Shown here piece after piece: positions 7,740 through 16,415 of a DNA stretch of 44,506 bases. The position numbers were made by a program, and so were the translations under genes. This stretch comes from Bacteroidales bacterium (GTDB lineage Bacteria; Bacteroidota; Bacteroidia; Bacteroidales; UBA932). The DNA lies in the NCBI GenBank assembly GCA_017509685.1, contig JAFWPA010000031.1:1-44506 (forward strand), written 5' to 3'. The notes under the pieces were generated by a model. The model ran no database searches, was not told where the DNA came from, and was given only the letters and a program-made list of their open reading frames with translations. Position 1 is the first letter of the stretch; each line of letters starts with the position of its first letter.

Positions 7740-10700
7740 ATGAAAGTAGGGAAGGTCATACGGAATGTACTGATTGTCCTGGTGGCCCTGGTGCTGCTGG
7801 TGCTGGTTTCCTATCAGATTCTGCTGCGGCCCAAGGTGCTCACGGGCATCGTGAACAAACTGGCGGCGGAATATGTAGAGGGAACTGTGAACTTTCGGGA
7901 AATCCGTGCCCACCTCATCAAGAGCTTTCCCCATGTTACCATAGACGCCGAAGACTTTTCCATCACGTATCCGCACCAGCGGTATGCCCGCTATGACAGC
8001 GTGTACACGGAGAACACCCGGCGGCGGTTCAGCCTGCTCAAGGCCGGATGGGACAAGTCCGGTGAGGGGATGGATACCCTGGTGGCGTTCAAAAAGCTGA
8101 GCGTGTCGCTCAACTACATGGCGCTGATTAACCAGAACCTCATCCACGTGCACAAGCTGGAACTGGCCCATCCCCGCATCTTCGCCCATTATTATGATGA
8201 AACCGCCGCCAACTGGGACATTCTTCCCATCGGCGGAGGAGAAAAGGATACGGCTGCCAAGGAAAGCAAGCCGCTGCCTCCCATCAAGCTGGAAAGCATC
8301 GCGCTCACGGACCGGCCTTTCATTGTTTTCACCAATCCCAAGGACACTCTGCACGGTATGTTTACCATGCGCCGGCTGGTCCTGGACGGCTCGCTGGAAA
8401 CCGACCAGCTGTACCGGTCCCGGCTGCAGCTGGCCATTGACTCGCTCATGGTTTCCGGCCGCCTGCCCGCCGATACGGTGTCCCTCCGCCTGCAGAAGTT
8501 GCGGGCCCAGGCCAAGGACCGGAACTTCACCCTGGACGCCGACGCCAGCGTGAGCCTTCGCACCGGAGACTACGGCCGCGTGCGCCTGCCCGTCCACCTG
8601 GACGCCGATGCAGACCTGCCGGAACATGAGGCGGGGGAGCTGGAAGCCGTGGTGAACAGCCTGAACCTGAGCCTGTCTTCCCTGAACCTGGAGGGGAAGG
8701 GTACCCTGTACAGGCACAAGGACGGCATCCTTTCCGTGGACCTGACGGCGGCCGTGCGGGACTGCCCCATCGGCCAGATGGCCCGCGATTTCCAGGATAA
8801 TGTTCCCGCTTTGAAAGAACTGCCCACCGACGCCATTCAGGCCAGCGTGAGCGCGCAGGCAAAGGGTGACTGGGGCGGCGGTAGGATGCCCACGGTAGAC
8901 GCCAGCGTGGACAAGCTGGTGGTAGACGTTTGGGGCTCCCACATCCGGGCCTCCGGCAGCGCCAAGGACCTGCTGGGCAAGGACCCGCTCGTGAACCTGG
9001 ACGCATCGTTCCGGGCCCGCGTGGATTCCCTCACGAACGTGTTTACCCGGGAGATGGGCATCACGGGCACCGGCACCCTGGACGGCCAGGTCAAGGGCCG
9101 CGCCCGGCTGTCGCAGCTGAATATGGCGCGCATCGGCAATGCTTCTGTGTCGGCCGATATCGCGGCGCAGGATCTGGACATCCGGGGAGACTCCCTGAGC
9201 GCCCTCATCCCGCGTCTGGCGCTGAATCTGGAGTCCAAGGGTAACACCATTGACAGGAGTCTCAAGCAAGGGGAGCGCGTACTGGCCCTGAAAGCCGATG
9301 CCGACACCCTCAGCGTCACCCTCAAGGATATGTTCGTACGCAGCGGTCCGCTGCAGCTCCTGGCGCAGAATTCGGCCGAAATCCTCAAGGGTAGCAAGAA
9401 TATGACGCCCATGATGGGCATCCTCAAGCTGAGCAGCCTGCGCATGCGGGACTCCGACGGTATGAGCGTGAGCCTGCGGGACAACGTAGAGACCATCCGC
9501 ATAGAGCCTCCCACGGAGGGCAGGCCCAATCCCAAGCTTACCGTCCGCTCCAAGACTGGCAGCGCACGTGCCCGCCTGGCCGCCGATATGGTGATGCTCA
9601 AGGACTTGAAACTGGATGTATCGGCCAGCCGCCATACCCGGCGTCAGCCCAATGAAGAGCGTCGGACCCGTCTGCTGGACTCCCTGCAGCGCGTGTATCC
9701 GGACATCCCGCGGGATTCCCTGCTGCGGCATTCGCTCCGGAACCGCCTGGCGCAGGAAAGCCGGGACGCCTTTGCCGCCAAGGACGTGAAGATCAGTCTC
9801 TCCGACGCCCTGAAGGGGTATGCCAGGGACTGGGACTTCGAAGGGAACATCGGCCTGGAAAGCGGCCGTCTTCTCATGCCCGCCTTCCCGCTGCGCACCG
9901 CCGTTTCCGCGGTGAAGGGTTCCTTCGACAACGATACCCTGGATCTGAAGAACATCACGGTGAACGCGGGGGTGTCGGATTTGTCGGCCCGCGCCTGTCT
10001 CACCGGTCTTCGCCGCGCGATGCTGGGCCGGCGCCGCAGCCTCCTGAAACTGAAGGCCGACGTTACCTCCAACTACATAGACGCCAACGAACTGATGCGG
10101 GCCTATGCCTATTCCACTACCTATGAGCCGGAGAAATCCCTCTCGCAGGCTTCCGACGCCGCCGTTGAGGCCGCTGTGGAGCAGGTGGAGCTAACCGAAA
10201 GCACCGGCAGCAAACTGCTGGTGATTCCCTCCAACCTGGAGGTGGCGTTCACGCTGGAGGCCGCCGGCATCAAGTACGACAGCCTGGAGGTGAGCTGGGC
10301 GGCGGCCGACGTGGCCATGCGGGAACGCACGGTGCAGGTAACCAACGCCCTGGCCGCGTCCAATATGGGCGACATCTACTTCGAAGGCTTCTACACCACC
10401 CGCAGCCAGGAGGATATCCGGGCGGGTTTCGACCTGAACCTGGTGGATATCACGGCCGAAAAGGTGATTACGCTGTTCCCGGCCATCGACACCCTGATGC
10501 CGCTTCTCACCACCTTCGTGGGAGACCTGGACTGCGAGATGGCCGCCACCACGCAGCTGGATACCATGATGAATGTGATCCTGCCTTCGGTAGACGGCAT
10601 TGTCAAGATTTCCGGCAAGGACCTGGGCCTGAAAGAGAGCCAGGAACTGGCCAAGATTGCCAAACTGCTGATGTTCCGTAACAGGAAGGAGGCGCACATA

Positions 10701-11231
10701 GACAATATGTCGGTGACGGGTATCGTCCAGAACAATATTTTGGAAATCTTCCCGTTCGTGCTGGACGTGGACCGCTACCAGCTGGCCGCTGCCGGCACCC
10801 AGCACCTGAGCAGCGAGTTCGACTACCACGTGTCCGTAATCAAGAGTCCGCTCATCCTCAAGTTCGGCCTCAATGCCTGGGGCCCGGATTTCAGCGACAT
10901 CCATTACAGCCTGGGCAAGGCCAAGTTCCGCAGTGCCAACGTGCCCGTTTACACCAAGGAACTCAATACGGTGCAGTATAACCTGATAGGCGCCATCCAC
11001 AATATCTTTGACGCCGGCGTGGAGAAAGCGCTGGAAGAGAACCGTACGGGAGCGTACTTCGGCCAGGTGGCCGTGGGAGAGGCGCCCGCCCAGGAAGACT
11101 TCCAGGCCGAATCCCTGCAGGGGATGGAGGTGTTCCTGGCCGATGTCCTGGAGCAGACCGCCACCCGCCGCGAAGCCCTCAAGGAAGAAGTGATCCGCCT
11201 GGAAACAGAAGCCGCCAAGAACCATGAATAG
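7740..11231 (+). CDS. Large AsmA-family protein
   Basis: A 1163-residue protein with one N-terminal membrane anchor (about residues 7-27) followed by a long periplasmic body rich in beta strands. The opening after the anchor (LAAEYVEGTVNFREI, then HVTIDAEDFSI) and the C-terminal AsmA-like half (IKYDSLEVSWAAADVAMRER, NMGDIYFEGFY) are typical of AsmA/TamB-like repeating-beta-groove proteins that move lipids between membranes or affect outer-membrane assembly. The exact cargo is unknown. Its ATG abuts the regulator's stop codon, and prmA overlaps its end by 8 nt, so the three are likely one transcript. Confidence 0.82.
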   Translation: MKVGKVIRNVLIVLVALVLLVLVSYQILLRPKVLTGIVNKLAAEYVEGTVNFREIRAHLIKSFPHVTIDAEDFSITYPHQRYARYDSVYTENTRRRFSLLKAGWDKSGEGMDTLVAFKKLSVSLNYMALINQNLIHVHKLELAHPRIFAHYYDETAANWDILPIGGGEKDTAAKESKPLPPIKLESIALTDRPFIVFTNPKDTLHGMFTMRRLVLDGSLETDQLYRSRLQLAIDSLMVSGRLPADTVSLRLQKLRAQAKDRNFTLDADASVSLRTGDYGRVRLPVHLDADADLPEHEAGELEAVVNSLNLSLSSLNLEGKGTLYRHKDGILSVDLTAAVRDCPIGQMARDFQDNVPALKELPTDAIQASVSAQAKGDWGGGRMPTVDASVDKLVVDVWGSHIRASGSAKDLLGKDPLVNLDASFRARVDSLTNVFTREMGITGTGTLDGQVKGRARLSQLNMARIGNASVSADIAAQDLDIRGDSLSALIPRLALNLESKGNTIDRSLKQGERVLALKADADTLSVTLKDMFVRSGPLQLLAQNSAEILKGSKNMTPMMGILKLSSLRMRDSDGMSVSLRDNVETIRIEPPTEGRPNPKLTVRSKTGSARARLAADMVMLKDLKLDVSASRHTRRQPNEERRTRLLDSLQRVYPDIPRDSLLRHSLRNRLAQESRDAFAAKDVKISLSDALKGYARDWDFEGNIGLESGRLLMPAFPLRTAVSAVKGSFDNDTLDLKNITVNAGVSDLSARACLTGLRRAMLGRRRSLLKLKADVTSNYIDANELMRAYAYSTTYEPEKSLSQASDAAVEAAVEQVELTESTGSKLLVIPSNLEVAFTLEAAGIKYDSLEVSWAAADVAMRERTVQVTNALAASNMGDIYFEGFYTTRSQEDIRAGFDLNLVDITAEKVITLFPAIDTLMPLLTTFVGDLDCEMAATTQLDTMMNVILPSVDGIVKISGKDLGLKESQELAKIAKLLMFRNRKEAHIDNMSVTGIVQNNILEIFPFVLDVDRYQLAAAGTQHLSSEFDYHVSVIKSPLILKFGLNAWGPDFSDIHYSLGKAKFRSANVPVYTKELNTVQYNLIGAIHNIFDAGVEKALEENRTGAYFGQVAVGEAPAQEDFQAESLQGMEVFLADVLEQTATRREALKEEVIRLETEAAKNHE

Positions 11232-12066
11232 TTTCGATTACCTGGAAGTTGCCATCAGGCTGGACCCCTTCACGCAGGAAGGGGCCGATATCCTGATGGC
11301 CGAACTGTCGGACCTTCCCTTCGACTCCTTTGTCACGGAGGAACCCTGCCTTAAGGCCTACATTCCCCGGGAGCAGTACCGCCCCCAGGACGTGAAAGTG
11401 GTCCTGAGCGGCTATGATTTCGTGGCCGATTTCAAGGCCTTCCCCGTGCAGGGCCGCAACTGGAACAAGATATGGGAGGATTCCTTCCAGCCCATAGTGG
11501 TAGACGGTACGGTCACCGTGAAGGCGCCGTTCAACACAGATGTTCCCCACACCCGGTACAATATATGGATAGACCCGCAGATGGCTTTCGGCACCGGCTA
11601 TCACCAGACCACCTATATGATGATGCAGCGGATGCTGGGCATCCCCATGCGCGGCCTGTCTGTGGTGGATATGGGCTGCGGTACGGCTATTCTGGCCATC
11701 CTGGCCGCCAAGATGGGCGCCCGCAAGGTCTTTGCCGTGGACATTGACGCCGTGGCTGCCCATTCGGCCTGGGGCAACTGCCGCTGGAACAAGGTGGGTA
11801 CCCGCGTGGAAACCGCCTGCGGAGACGCTTCTTTGTTGCAGATGGGTACTTATGACGTGCTGCTGGCCAATATTCATCGTAATATCATCCTGGAAGACAT
11901 GGCCACTTATGTGCGTTCTTTGCGGCGCGGCGGCCACCTTCTCCTGAGCGGGTTCTATGAGGCCGATGTCCCTGTTATTCGGGAGTCCGCCGAGGCTGCC
12001 GGCCTGGCGTTTGCCGGCCAGTCCTCCCGCGAAGGCTGGGCCTGTGTAGAGTTTGTGAAAGCTTGA
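11224..12066 (+). CDS. prmA: Ribosomal protein L11 methyltransferase
   Basis: A 280-residue SAM-dependent methyltransferase that modifies ribosomal protein L11 in the cytoplasm. The Rossmann motif I is VVDMGCGTAILAILAAKMGA (about residues 142-161), followed by VFAVDIDAVA (motif II acidic residue). AFGTGYHQTT precedes motif I and is the PrmA hallmark of substrate/SAM binding. A LLANIHRNIIL segment supplies the NPPY-like motif IV region. Length is typical for bacteroidal PrmA. The start overlaps the AsmA-like gene by 8 nt. Confidence 0.9.
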   Translation: MNSFDYLEVAIRLDPFTQEGADILMAELSDLPFDSFVTEEPCLKAYIPREQYRPQDVKVVLSGYDFVADFKAFPVQGRNWNKIWEDSFQPIVVDGTVTVKAPFNTDVPHTRYNIWIDPQMAFGTGYHQTTYMMMQRMLGIPMRGLSVVDMGCGTAILAILAAKMGARKVFAVDIDAVAAHSAWGNCRWNKVGTRVETACGDASLLQMGTYDVLLANIHRNIILEDMATYVRSLRRGGHLLLSGFYEADVPVIRESAEAAGLAFAGQSSREGWACVEFVKA

Positions 12067-12073
12067 TGTTGTT

Positions 12074-13273
12074 ATGCGTAACGTATTTTCAGGCCTGATA
12101 ACCTGCTGCCTGCTGCTGGTTCTCTCCTGCGCTCCCCGGGTGACTCCCGAGAGCCCGCTGGACATTGTTTTCCGGAAGAACTATCCGCTCACATATGCCC
12201 TGGAACAGAATCCTTCCCTGGTGCAGGCCGATTCCACCCTGCAGGCCCTGGCCCGGCAAAAGTACGAAGCCCTTTCAGGCGCCGCGGACGGATGGGAGGC
12301 GGTGCGGCAGAGCCGCTTCAGCGAAGAGGAGATGGCCTTGTCGGCCGCCCGGCTGGGTGCTTTGGCCCCTCAGCTGCCGGGACTTGTCAGCTTTCTGAGG
12401 GAGAAGGGCTACTATTCTGTTTTCAATGATTTGCCGGACGATGCCTTCCTGGAAGCCGCCTGGAAACAGGATGCCGAAGGGATGAACCATGTGCTGGATG
12501 TGTACGCGCTGGGGGAGTCGCCGCGCTATGCCGCCATCGACCGGATTACCGCTTCTCCGGACGGCCAGGAAATGGCCTATGTCCGTAACCTGGCCTGGTC
12601 CAACGTGCTGGCCGTGGCCAAGGATCGTCCTTTTTATGCACTCACCCTGGAAAGCGCCCTGGCCTGGCTGGATGCCAACGACCGGTTCGAGGCCGCCGAT
12701 TTTGAACCCCTGGAAAACGGCATCAACGCCAAGGCTTATCAGGCTGTAGGCAAAACCCGCTGGGAGCAGTATCCCTATTCAGTGATTCTGGTGCTGGGCT
12801 GTGGCCCGGAGCGGGAAGGGGAGGCCATCAGTCCCCAGAGCCGTCTCCGCACCAAGTACGCGGCACAATTGTACCAGGATGGAAAGGCGCCTTTTATTAT
12901 GGTAAGCGGTGGCCGGGTTCATCCTTTCAAAACGCCGTACTCAGAGGCCTTGGAGATGAAACAGTACTTGATATCAGTCTGCGGTATCCCGGAAGAGGCC
13001 GTCATCGCCGAGCCCCATGCCCGTCACACCACCACCAATGTCCGCAATGCCGCCCGCATGATGCTGCGCCTGGGTATTCCCGGATTTGGCATCATTACTT
13101 CCGGAGAGGAACATATAAACTATGTGACCGGAGAAGGCTTCCTGAACAAATGCAGTCAGGAAATGCTCACCGTTCCCTTCACCCTGGGCACCCGCCTCTC
13201 TCCCCGGGAAGTCACGTTCTCTCCGCTTCCCTCCGCCTTCCAGGTGACCCCGCTGGATCCCCTGGACCCGTAG
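12074..13273 (+). CDS. YdcF/DUF218-family lipoprotein
   Basis: A 399-residue predicted lipoprotein (VLSCAPR lipobox near residue 19). The N-terminal 220 residues are helical and of unknown function. The C-terminal part is a DUF218/YdcF domain: VILVLGCGPE, then SRLRTKYAAQLYQDGKAP, MVSGGRVHP, EPHARHTTTNVRNAA and FGIITSGEEH. In E. coli the related SanA, ElyC and YdcF proteins affect envelope integrity and undecaprenyl-phosphate recycling; whether this one does is not known. It starts 7 nt after prmA and probably ends the operon. The tRNA-Leu gene follows 40 nt later. Confidence 0.8.
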   Translation: MRNVFSGLITCCLLLVLSCAPRVTPESPLDIVFRKNYPLTYALEQNPSLVQADSTLQALARQKYEALSGAADGWEAVRQSRFSEEEMALSAARLGALAPQLPGLVSFLREKGYYSVFNDLPDDAFLEAAWKQDAEGMNHVLDVYALGESPRYAAIDRITASPDGQEMAYVRNLAWSNVLAVAKDRPFYALTLESALAWLDANDRFEAADFEPLENGINAKAYQAVGKTRWEQYPYSVILVLGCGPEREGEAISPQSRLRTKYAAQLYQDGKAPFIMVSGGRVHPFKTPYSEALEMKQYLISVCGIPEEAVIAEPHARHTTTNVRNAARMMLRLGIPGFGIITSGEEHINYVTGEGFLNKCSQEMLTVPFTLGTRLSPREVTFSPLPSAFQVTPLDPLDP

Positions 13274-13295
13274 CGGCTATTTCAATTATTTTTCC

Positions 13296-13303
13296 TATCT
13301 TTG
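13296..13303 (+). promoter_or_regulatory. -7 box TATCTTTG for tRNA-Leu
   Basis: A perfect TAnnTTTG element 10 nt before the mature tRNA 5' end. Confidence 0.7.
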
Positions 13304-13313
13304 CAATCCCATT

Positions 13314-13395
13314 GCGGGTGTGTTGGAATTGGTAGACAACCCAGACTTAGGATCTGGTGCCTTACGGCGTATGGGTTCGAGTCCCTTCACCCGCA
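13314..13395 (+). tRNA. tRNA-Leu (anticodon UAG)
   Basis: The acceptor arms GCGGGTG (13314-13320) and CACCCGC (13388-13394) pair fully, with discriminator A13395. The anticodon stem CCAGA/TCTGG encloses loop CTTAGGA, giving anticodon TAG, which reads CUA and other CUN codons. A class II variable arm (TGCCTTACGGCGT region) and T-loop GGTTCGAGTCC follow. CCA is not encoded, as usual in Bacteroidetes. The 3' end GAGTCCCTTCACCC recurs in reverse complement inside two of the cassette repeats. Confidence 0.95.
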
Positions 13396-13440
13396 CGAAC
13401 TTACGCTATCGCACAGGGCCGACGCTTCGTAAGTCCGCCC

Positions 13441-13500
13441 ACGTTACCCTCTCCCTAAATCCCTCCCCTCGGGGGAGGGACTCGGCGTCAGAAGACGCCG
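13441..13500 (+). repeat. tRNA-associated 60-nt double-palindrome repeat, copy 1
   Basis: Contains CCCTCCCCTCGGGGGAGGG and CGGCGTCAGAAGACGCCG hairpins in tandem. The reverse complement of 44166-44225 matches it at 59 of 60 positions. Both copies lie 3' of a tRNA gene and read in the same direction as that tRNA. Confidence 0.9.
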
Positions 13501-13541
13501 TTCGGCCCGTCCCGGGCCTCATATCACCCGCGCGAAGCAAA

Positions 13542-13570
13542 GCCCCGGCATGCAATTAGGATGTCGGGGC
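13542..13570 (-). terminator. Hairpin terminator after the OxyR-like gene
   Basis: GCCCCGGCAT / ATGTCGGGGC arms (one mismatch) with a 9-nt loop, followed on the minus strand by TTTGCTTC. A 29-nt copy of the same design ends the OhrR operon at 27793-27821. It may also stop tRNA-Leu readthrough from the other side. Confidence 0.75.
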
Positions 13571-13595
13571 CTTTTCTTTTCTATAAACAAGGGAT

Positions 13596-14519
13596 TTATA
13601 GACATAAATATCCTTTCCTTATTACCCCCTCCAGAAGGGTTCCGGGAATGATGCGCCTGACTGCATTCACCACGGCATTCAGTTTTGCCTCGTGAATGTA
13701 ATCGGTGCGGATAACAAGGGAGATGGTCCTGCCTGGCACGGGATCCACGATGGGACGAAGGCAATTCTGCTGGCTGTACAGGATGAAGTTGGAATGCGTC
13801 TCAGGGATGATGGTAATGCCCCCATTCTCGTTGACAACTTGAATAAGGATGCCCACGCGGCCTCCCTCAAAGAATCGGTCGTAAGTGATTTCACCAGATT
13901 TCAGTTCCGACGGATCCAATTGACGAAGACCGTCACGGATAATCCAAACTGGCTGCTCTAGAATGCTTTCCATGCGGATGCTTTCCTGTGCGTATACGGG
14001 ATTATTGGATGCGACATAGGCCAAGAAGCGTTCGTGATAAAGGGGAATCTCCAACAGATCCACATCCCGTACCGGCCCCGCCATTATACCCATATCCACC
14101 TCGGCTTTCCTGAGTTTGTCCTTGATGGTATCAGTGAGCATTTCCTCCGTTTGAAGGGCAATAGAAGGATAATTCTCGCCGAAGTATTTGAAAAAGCCAG
14201 GAATCAGCACCGGCGCCACCGTTGAAATTAGGGCAATCTTCAGTGGCCCGGTCAGCGTTTCTTTTTCTGTGCGGGTCATTTCGGAAATCTGCTCCACATT
14301 ATAAAGAACCACCTTTGCACGGTCAATGACTTTCCGGCCAATCTCGGTGGGCGCCAGTGGATGGGCATCCCTGTCAAAGAGCCGTACGTCCAATTCTTCT
14401 TCCAGTTTCTTGACCATCAGGCTAAGAGTGGACTGAGTTAAGCCGCAAGCCTCGGCCGCTTTCCCGAAGTGCCGATAATCGTCGATGGCGATGATATAGC
14501 GCAGTTGCTGAAGAGTCAT
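13596..14519 (-). CDS. LysR-family regulator, OxyR-like but without the redox cysteine pair
   Basis: A 307-residue LysR-type regulator. I start at ATG 14519 (MTLQQLRYI) rather than the upstream 14546, because a TATCTTTG promoter at 14549-14556 puts the transcript start between them and GGAAAGG precedes 14519. Residues 1-60 are the winged helix-turn-helix (GKAAEACGLTQSTLSLMVKK). The rest is the two-lobed effector domain, most like OxyR (MGIMAGPV, NENGGITIIPETH). In OxyR the peroxide-sensing Cys sits in a GHC-LR motif; here the segment reads RDGLRQLDP with no Cys. It is divergent from trkH, its likely target. A peroxide-sensing role is therefore doubtful. Confidence 0.78.
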   Translation of the reverse strand: MTLQQLRYIIAIDDYRHFGKAAEACGLTQSTLSLMVKKLEEELDVRLFDRDAHPLAPTEIGRKVIDRAKVVLYNVEQISEMTRTEKETLTGPLKIALISTVAPVLIPGFFKYFGENYPSIALQTEEMLTDTIKDKLRKAEVDMGIMAGPVRDVDLLEIPLYHERFLAYVASNNPVYAQESIRMESILEQPVWIIRDGLRQLDPSELKSGEITYDRFFEGGRVGILIQVVNENGGITIIPETHSNFILYSQQNCLRPIVDPVPGRTISLVIRTDYIHEAKLNAVVNAVRRIIPGTLLEGVIRKGYLCL

Positions 14520-14569
14520 AACCTTTCCGTTAATTGATTTTTTCAATGCAAAGATAAAAAATTTTGTAT

Positions 14570-14599
14570 TGATAAATGGATTTTGGCAGAATATCTTTG
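14570..14599 (+). promoter_or_regulatory. Promoter of trkH (TTG, 19 bp, TATCTTTG)
   Basis: TTG at 14570-14572 and TATCTTTG at 14592-14599 are 19 bp apart, the Bacteroidetes primary-sigma arrangement. The transcript would begin near 14605, which excludes the frame's upstream start at 14583 and supports ATG 14619. It lies back-to-back with the OxyR-like gene's -7 box at 14549-14556. Confidence 0.75.
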
Positions 14600-14618
14600 C
14601 CCCGTCAATTCATTATTT

Positions 14619-16067
14619 ATGAACTGGAGGCTCATCACTTGGTATTTCGGCGTCTCGTTGCTCCTGGTAGCAGCGCTAATGACCGTGTCCGGTATCGTGG
14701 CATGCTGTACAACCGGCGATGAAAGCCGCACGCCACTTCTTTTCTCAGCCTACCTTACCGGTACGGTCGGTTTCTTCCCGTTAATCTTTGTACGCAAAAG
14801 TCAATACAGACTCAGTTTCAAAGAAGGAAACTGTATCGTGGTAGGAGCCTGGCTACTTTCCTGTCTGTTTGGGATGCTGCCCTTCCTCTTCTACGGCAGG
14901 GAGTTTACTCCCATCAATGCACTCTTTGAAAGCGTTTCCGGTTTTACTACTACCGGAGCCTCCATCCTGAATGACATCGAGTCTCTTCCGCGCGGCCTGC
15001 AATTGTGGCGCATTTCCACAGCCTGGGTGGGCGGCATAGGCATCGTCACCCTTTTCTCTATGCTCGCCGGGAAGTCCGACAAAACCACTTTGTCCGGGGC
15101 CGAAATTTCCAATGTCGCACGCGAATCTCTGGCCGGGGAAAAGAATGGAAGCTTTGCCAACCGGATGCTCATCACCTATATCGCTTTGACGTTCGTTACA
15201 CTCTTTTCCCTGAAACTCACCGGAATGGGATGGTTCGATGCCGCTACAAACGCCATGTCCGCATGTAGCACCTGCGGTTTTTGCACCCGGAATACAAGCA
15301 TTGCTTTTTATGCCAATCCTGCAGCAGAGACGGTCCTAACCGTCGCCATGCTTGCCGCAGGTGTCCATTTCGGAATCCTTTTCCTGGCTTTCCTTAAGGG
15401 CAGACCCCGTTTCATCTGGAAGTCCGAGACTATCAAGGTTTTCCTCTCCTTGGTAGGCATTGCCATCGTCATCGTCACGACTGATCTTATGCTCAGAGGG
15501 CATTACTCCTCTTTTGCCCAGGCTCTCCGTGACGCCTCCTTCCAGGTGGCATCCATATCAACGACTACAGGCTTTGCTACGCAGGACACCACGCTCTGGC
15601 CCCCGCTCAGTATGTCAGTACTGATCATCTGTTCACTCATCTGCGGTTGTTCCGGCTCCACCTCCGGCGGCATCAAAGTGGACCGGGCCATTCTGGCGGC
15701 AAAGGGAATTTACCGGAAAGTGAAACTGACCGTGGAACCCAACGGAATCTACTTTGTCCGGGTGGACGGCAGGGCACGTTCAGAAGAACAGATAAGCGAT
15801 GCCTATGGCTATATTTTCAGCTACCTCATCCTGATGGTCGTTTTCGCTGCCGTCAACATCGCATTCGGAGAGGACTTTACTACTGGCGTCACTGCTTCCA
15901 TAGCCTGCATCGGCAACGTCGGCCCAGGTTTCGGCGACGTTGGATCCATGTCTAATTATTCAGATTTCCCGGCCATTCTAAAGTTTACCGGAATGATAGA
16001 GATGCTCATCGGACGACTGGAGATATTTCCGGTGCTTTACCTCTTCCGCTCAATCAAGAAAAGTTGA
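14619..16067 (+). CDS. trkH: TrkH-family potassium uptake protein
   Basis: A 482-residue inner-membrane K+ (or Na+/K+) channel-like subunit. Four pore-loop selectivity segments are visible: SVSGFTTTGAS, ACSTCGFCTR, ISTTTGFATQD and GNVGPGFGDVG, each with the pore glycine. About ten to twelve membrane segments surround them, and GCSGSTSGGIK matches the TrkH loop. TrkH normally needs the cytoplasmic RCK protein TrkA; no trkA lies in this window. The start is set by the promoter at 14570-14599. The divergent OxyR-like regulator may control it. Below its stop begins the accessory cassette array. Confidence 0.92.
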   Translation: MNWRLITWYFGVSLLLVAALMTVSGIVACCTTGDESRTPLLFSAYLTGTVGFFPLIFVRKSQYRLSFKEGNCIVVGAWLLSCLFGMLPFLFYGREFTPINALFESVSGFTTTGASILNDIESLPRGLQLWRISTAWVGGIGIVTLFSMLAGKSDKTTLSGAEISNVARESLAGEKNGSFANRMLITYIALTFVTLFSLKLTGMGWFDAATNAMSACSTCGFCTRNTSIAFYANPAAETVLTVAMLAAGVHFGILFLAFLKGRPRFIWKSETIKVFLSLVGIAIVIVTTDLMLRGHYSSFAQALRDASFQVASISTTTGFATQDTTLWPPLSMSVLIICSLICGCSGSTSGGIKVDRAILAAKGIYRKVKLTVEPNGIYFVRVDGRARSEEQISDAYGYIFSYLILMVVFAAVNIAFGEDFTTGVTASIACIGNVGPGFGDVGSMSNYSDFPAILKFTGMIEMLIGRLEIFPVLYLFRSIKKS

Positions 16068-16158
16068 AGCAATCAACTAGTTCCCGGTTCGTTGAAAGAA
16101 CAAACTTCATTTAATCTTGGAAACTCTACCCTGGACACTAATTTATATCCATCTGAAT

Positions 16159-16222
16159 ACCAAATAGATACACAGCTATAAAGTCATCAAAATTGGTTAG
16201 ATAATTGTCCCGTTGCCCGCAC
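16159..16222 (+). repeat. 64-nt cassette repeat, copy A
   Basis: First of six same-length, same-orientation copies. It begins ACCAAATAGATACAC, has AATTGGTTAGATAATTG in the middle and ends GTTGCCCGCAC. It lies 91 nt after trkH. Together with its right flank (to 16278) it is nearly identical to copy B and flank over 120 nt. Confidence 0.93.
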
Positions 16223-16278
16223 GCGAATTCGCCCGGCCCTTGACGGCCGGGCTTTCGCGTGCCAGGGTGAAGGGACTC
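16219..16278 (+). other. GC hairpin plus tRNA-3'-end-like tail after copy A
   Basis: GCACGCGAA...GCCCGGCC pairs with GGCCGGGC...TTCGCGTGC (16219-16262). The tail GGGTGAAGGGACTC (16265-16278) is the exact reverse complement of 14 nt of the tRNA-Leu 3' end at 13379-13392. On the minus strand this reads as a tRNA 3' end followed by a terminator stem. Confidence 0.75.
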
Positions 16279-16285
16279 CGTTTTT

Positions 16286-16381
16286 ACGATCTTAGTCCAA
16301 AAAAAGGGGACAAATCAGATTAAGATCGTCAATAATGACAATCTTAGTTTAAGTCTAGCGCGATTTCAAAACTAAGATCGT
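16286..16381. promoter_or_regulatory. Array of four GATCTTAGT operator-like words with no adjacent plus-strand gene
   Basis: ACGATCTTAGT (16286-16296), TAAGATCGT (16321-16329), AATCTTAGT (16340-16348) and ACTAAGATCGT (16371-16381). The outer pair is a perfect 11-bp inverted repeat. The forward, reverse, forward, reverse order matches the array in front of the Fic gene at 18721-18790. The only gene beside it runs toward it from the right and ends at 16416. Confidence 0.55.
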
Positions 16382-16415
16382 CCGCAGCAGCAAACATGAC
16401 AAGGAGAGACGCCGA

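Larger units (their letters stand above)
13396..13595. other. Intergenic stretch after tRNA-Leu with palindromic repeat and terminator
   Basis: Two hundred bases without a gene. It holds a 60-nt double palindrome (13441-13500) shared with the tRNA-Gln locus and a 29-nt hairpin (13542-13570) shared with 27793-27821. GGCCCGTCCCGGGCC adds another short palindrome. A frame of 79 codons across the tRNA is spurious. Confidence 0.7.
16068..16415. other. Intergenic stretch holding repeat copy A and an orphan operator array
   Basis: No gene is visible. From left to right: 90 nt of AT-rich sequence, 64-nt repeat copy A (16159-16222), a GC hairpin overlapping its end (16219-16262), a 14-nt tRNA-3'-end-like tail (16265-16278), and four copies of a GATCTTAGT word (16286-16381). 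Confidence 0.7.

Noticed and set aside
7182-9731. 849-codon minus-strand frame opposite the regulator and AsmA-like gene
   Set aside because: A shadow of high-GC codon use on the plus strand; repetitive Gly/His/Val/Gln composition and no start signal. The same holds for the long antisense frames at 2199-3848, 38186-39982 and 35098-36573.
13596-14519. Naming the LysR regulator oxyR
   Set aside because: The redox-sensing cysteine region is absent, so the gene symbol would imply an unsupported function.
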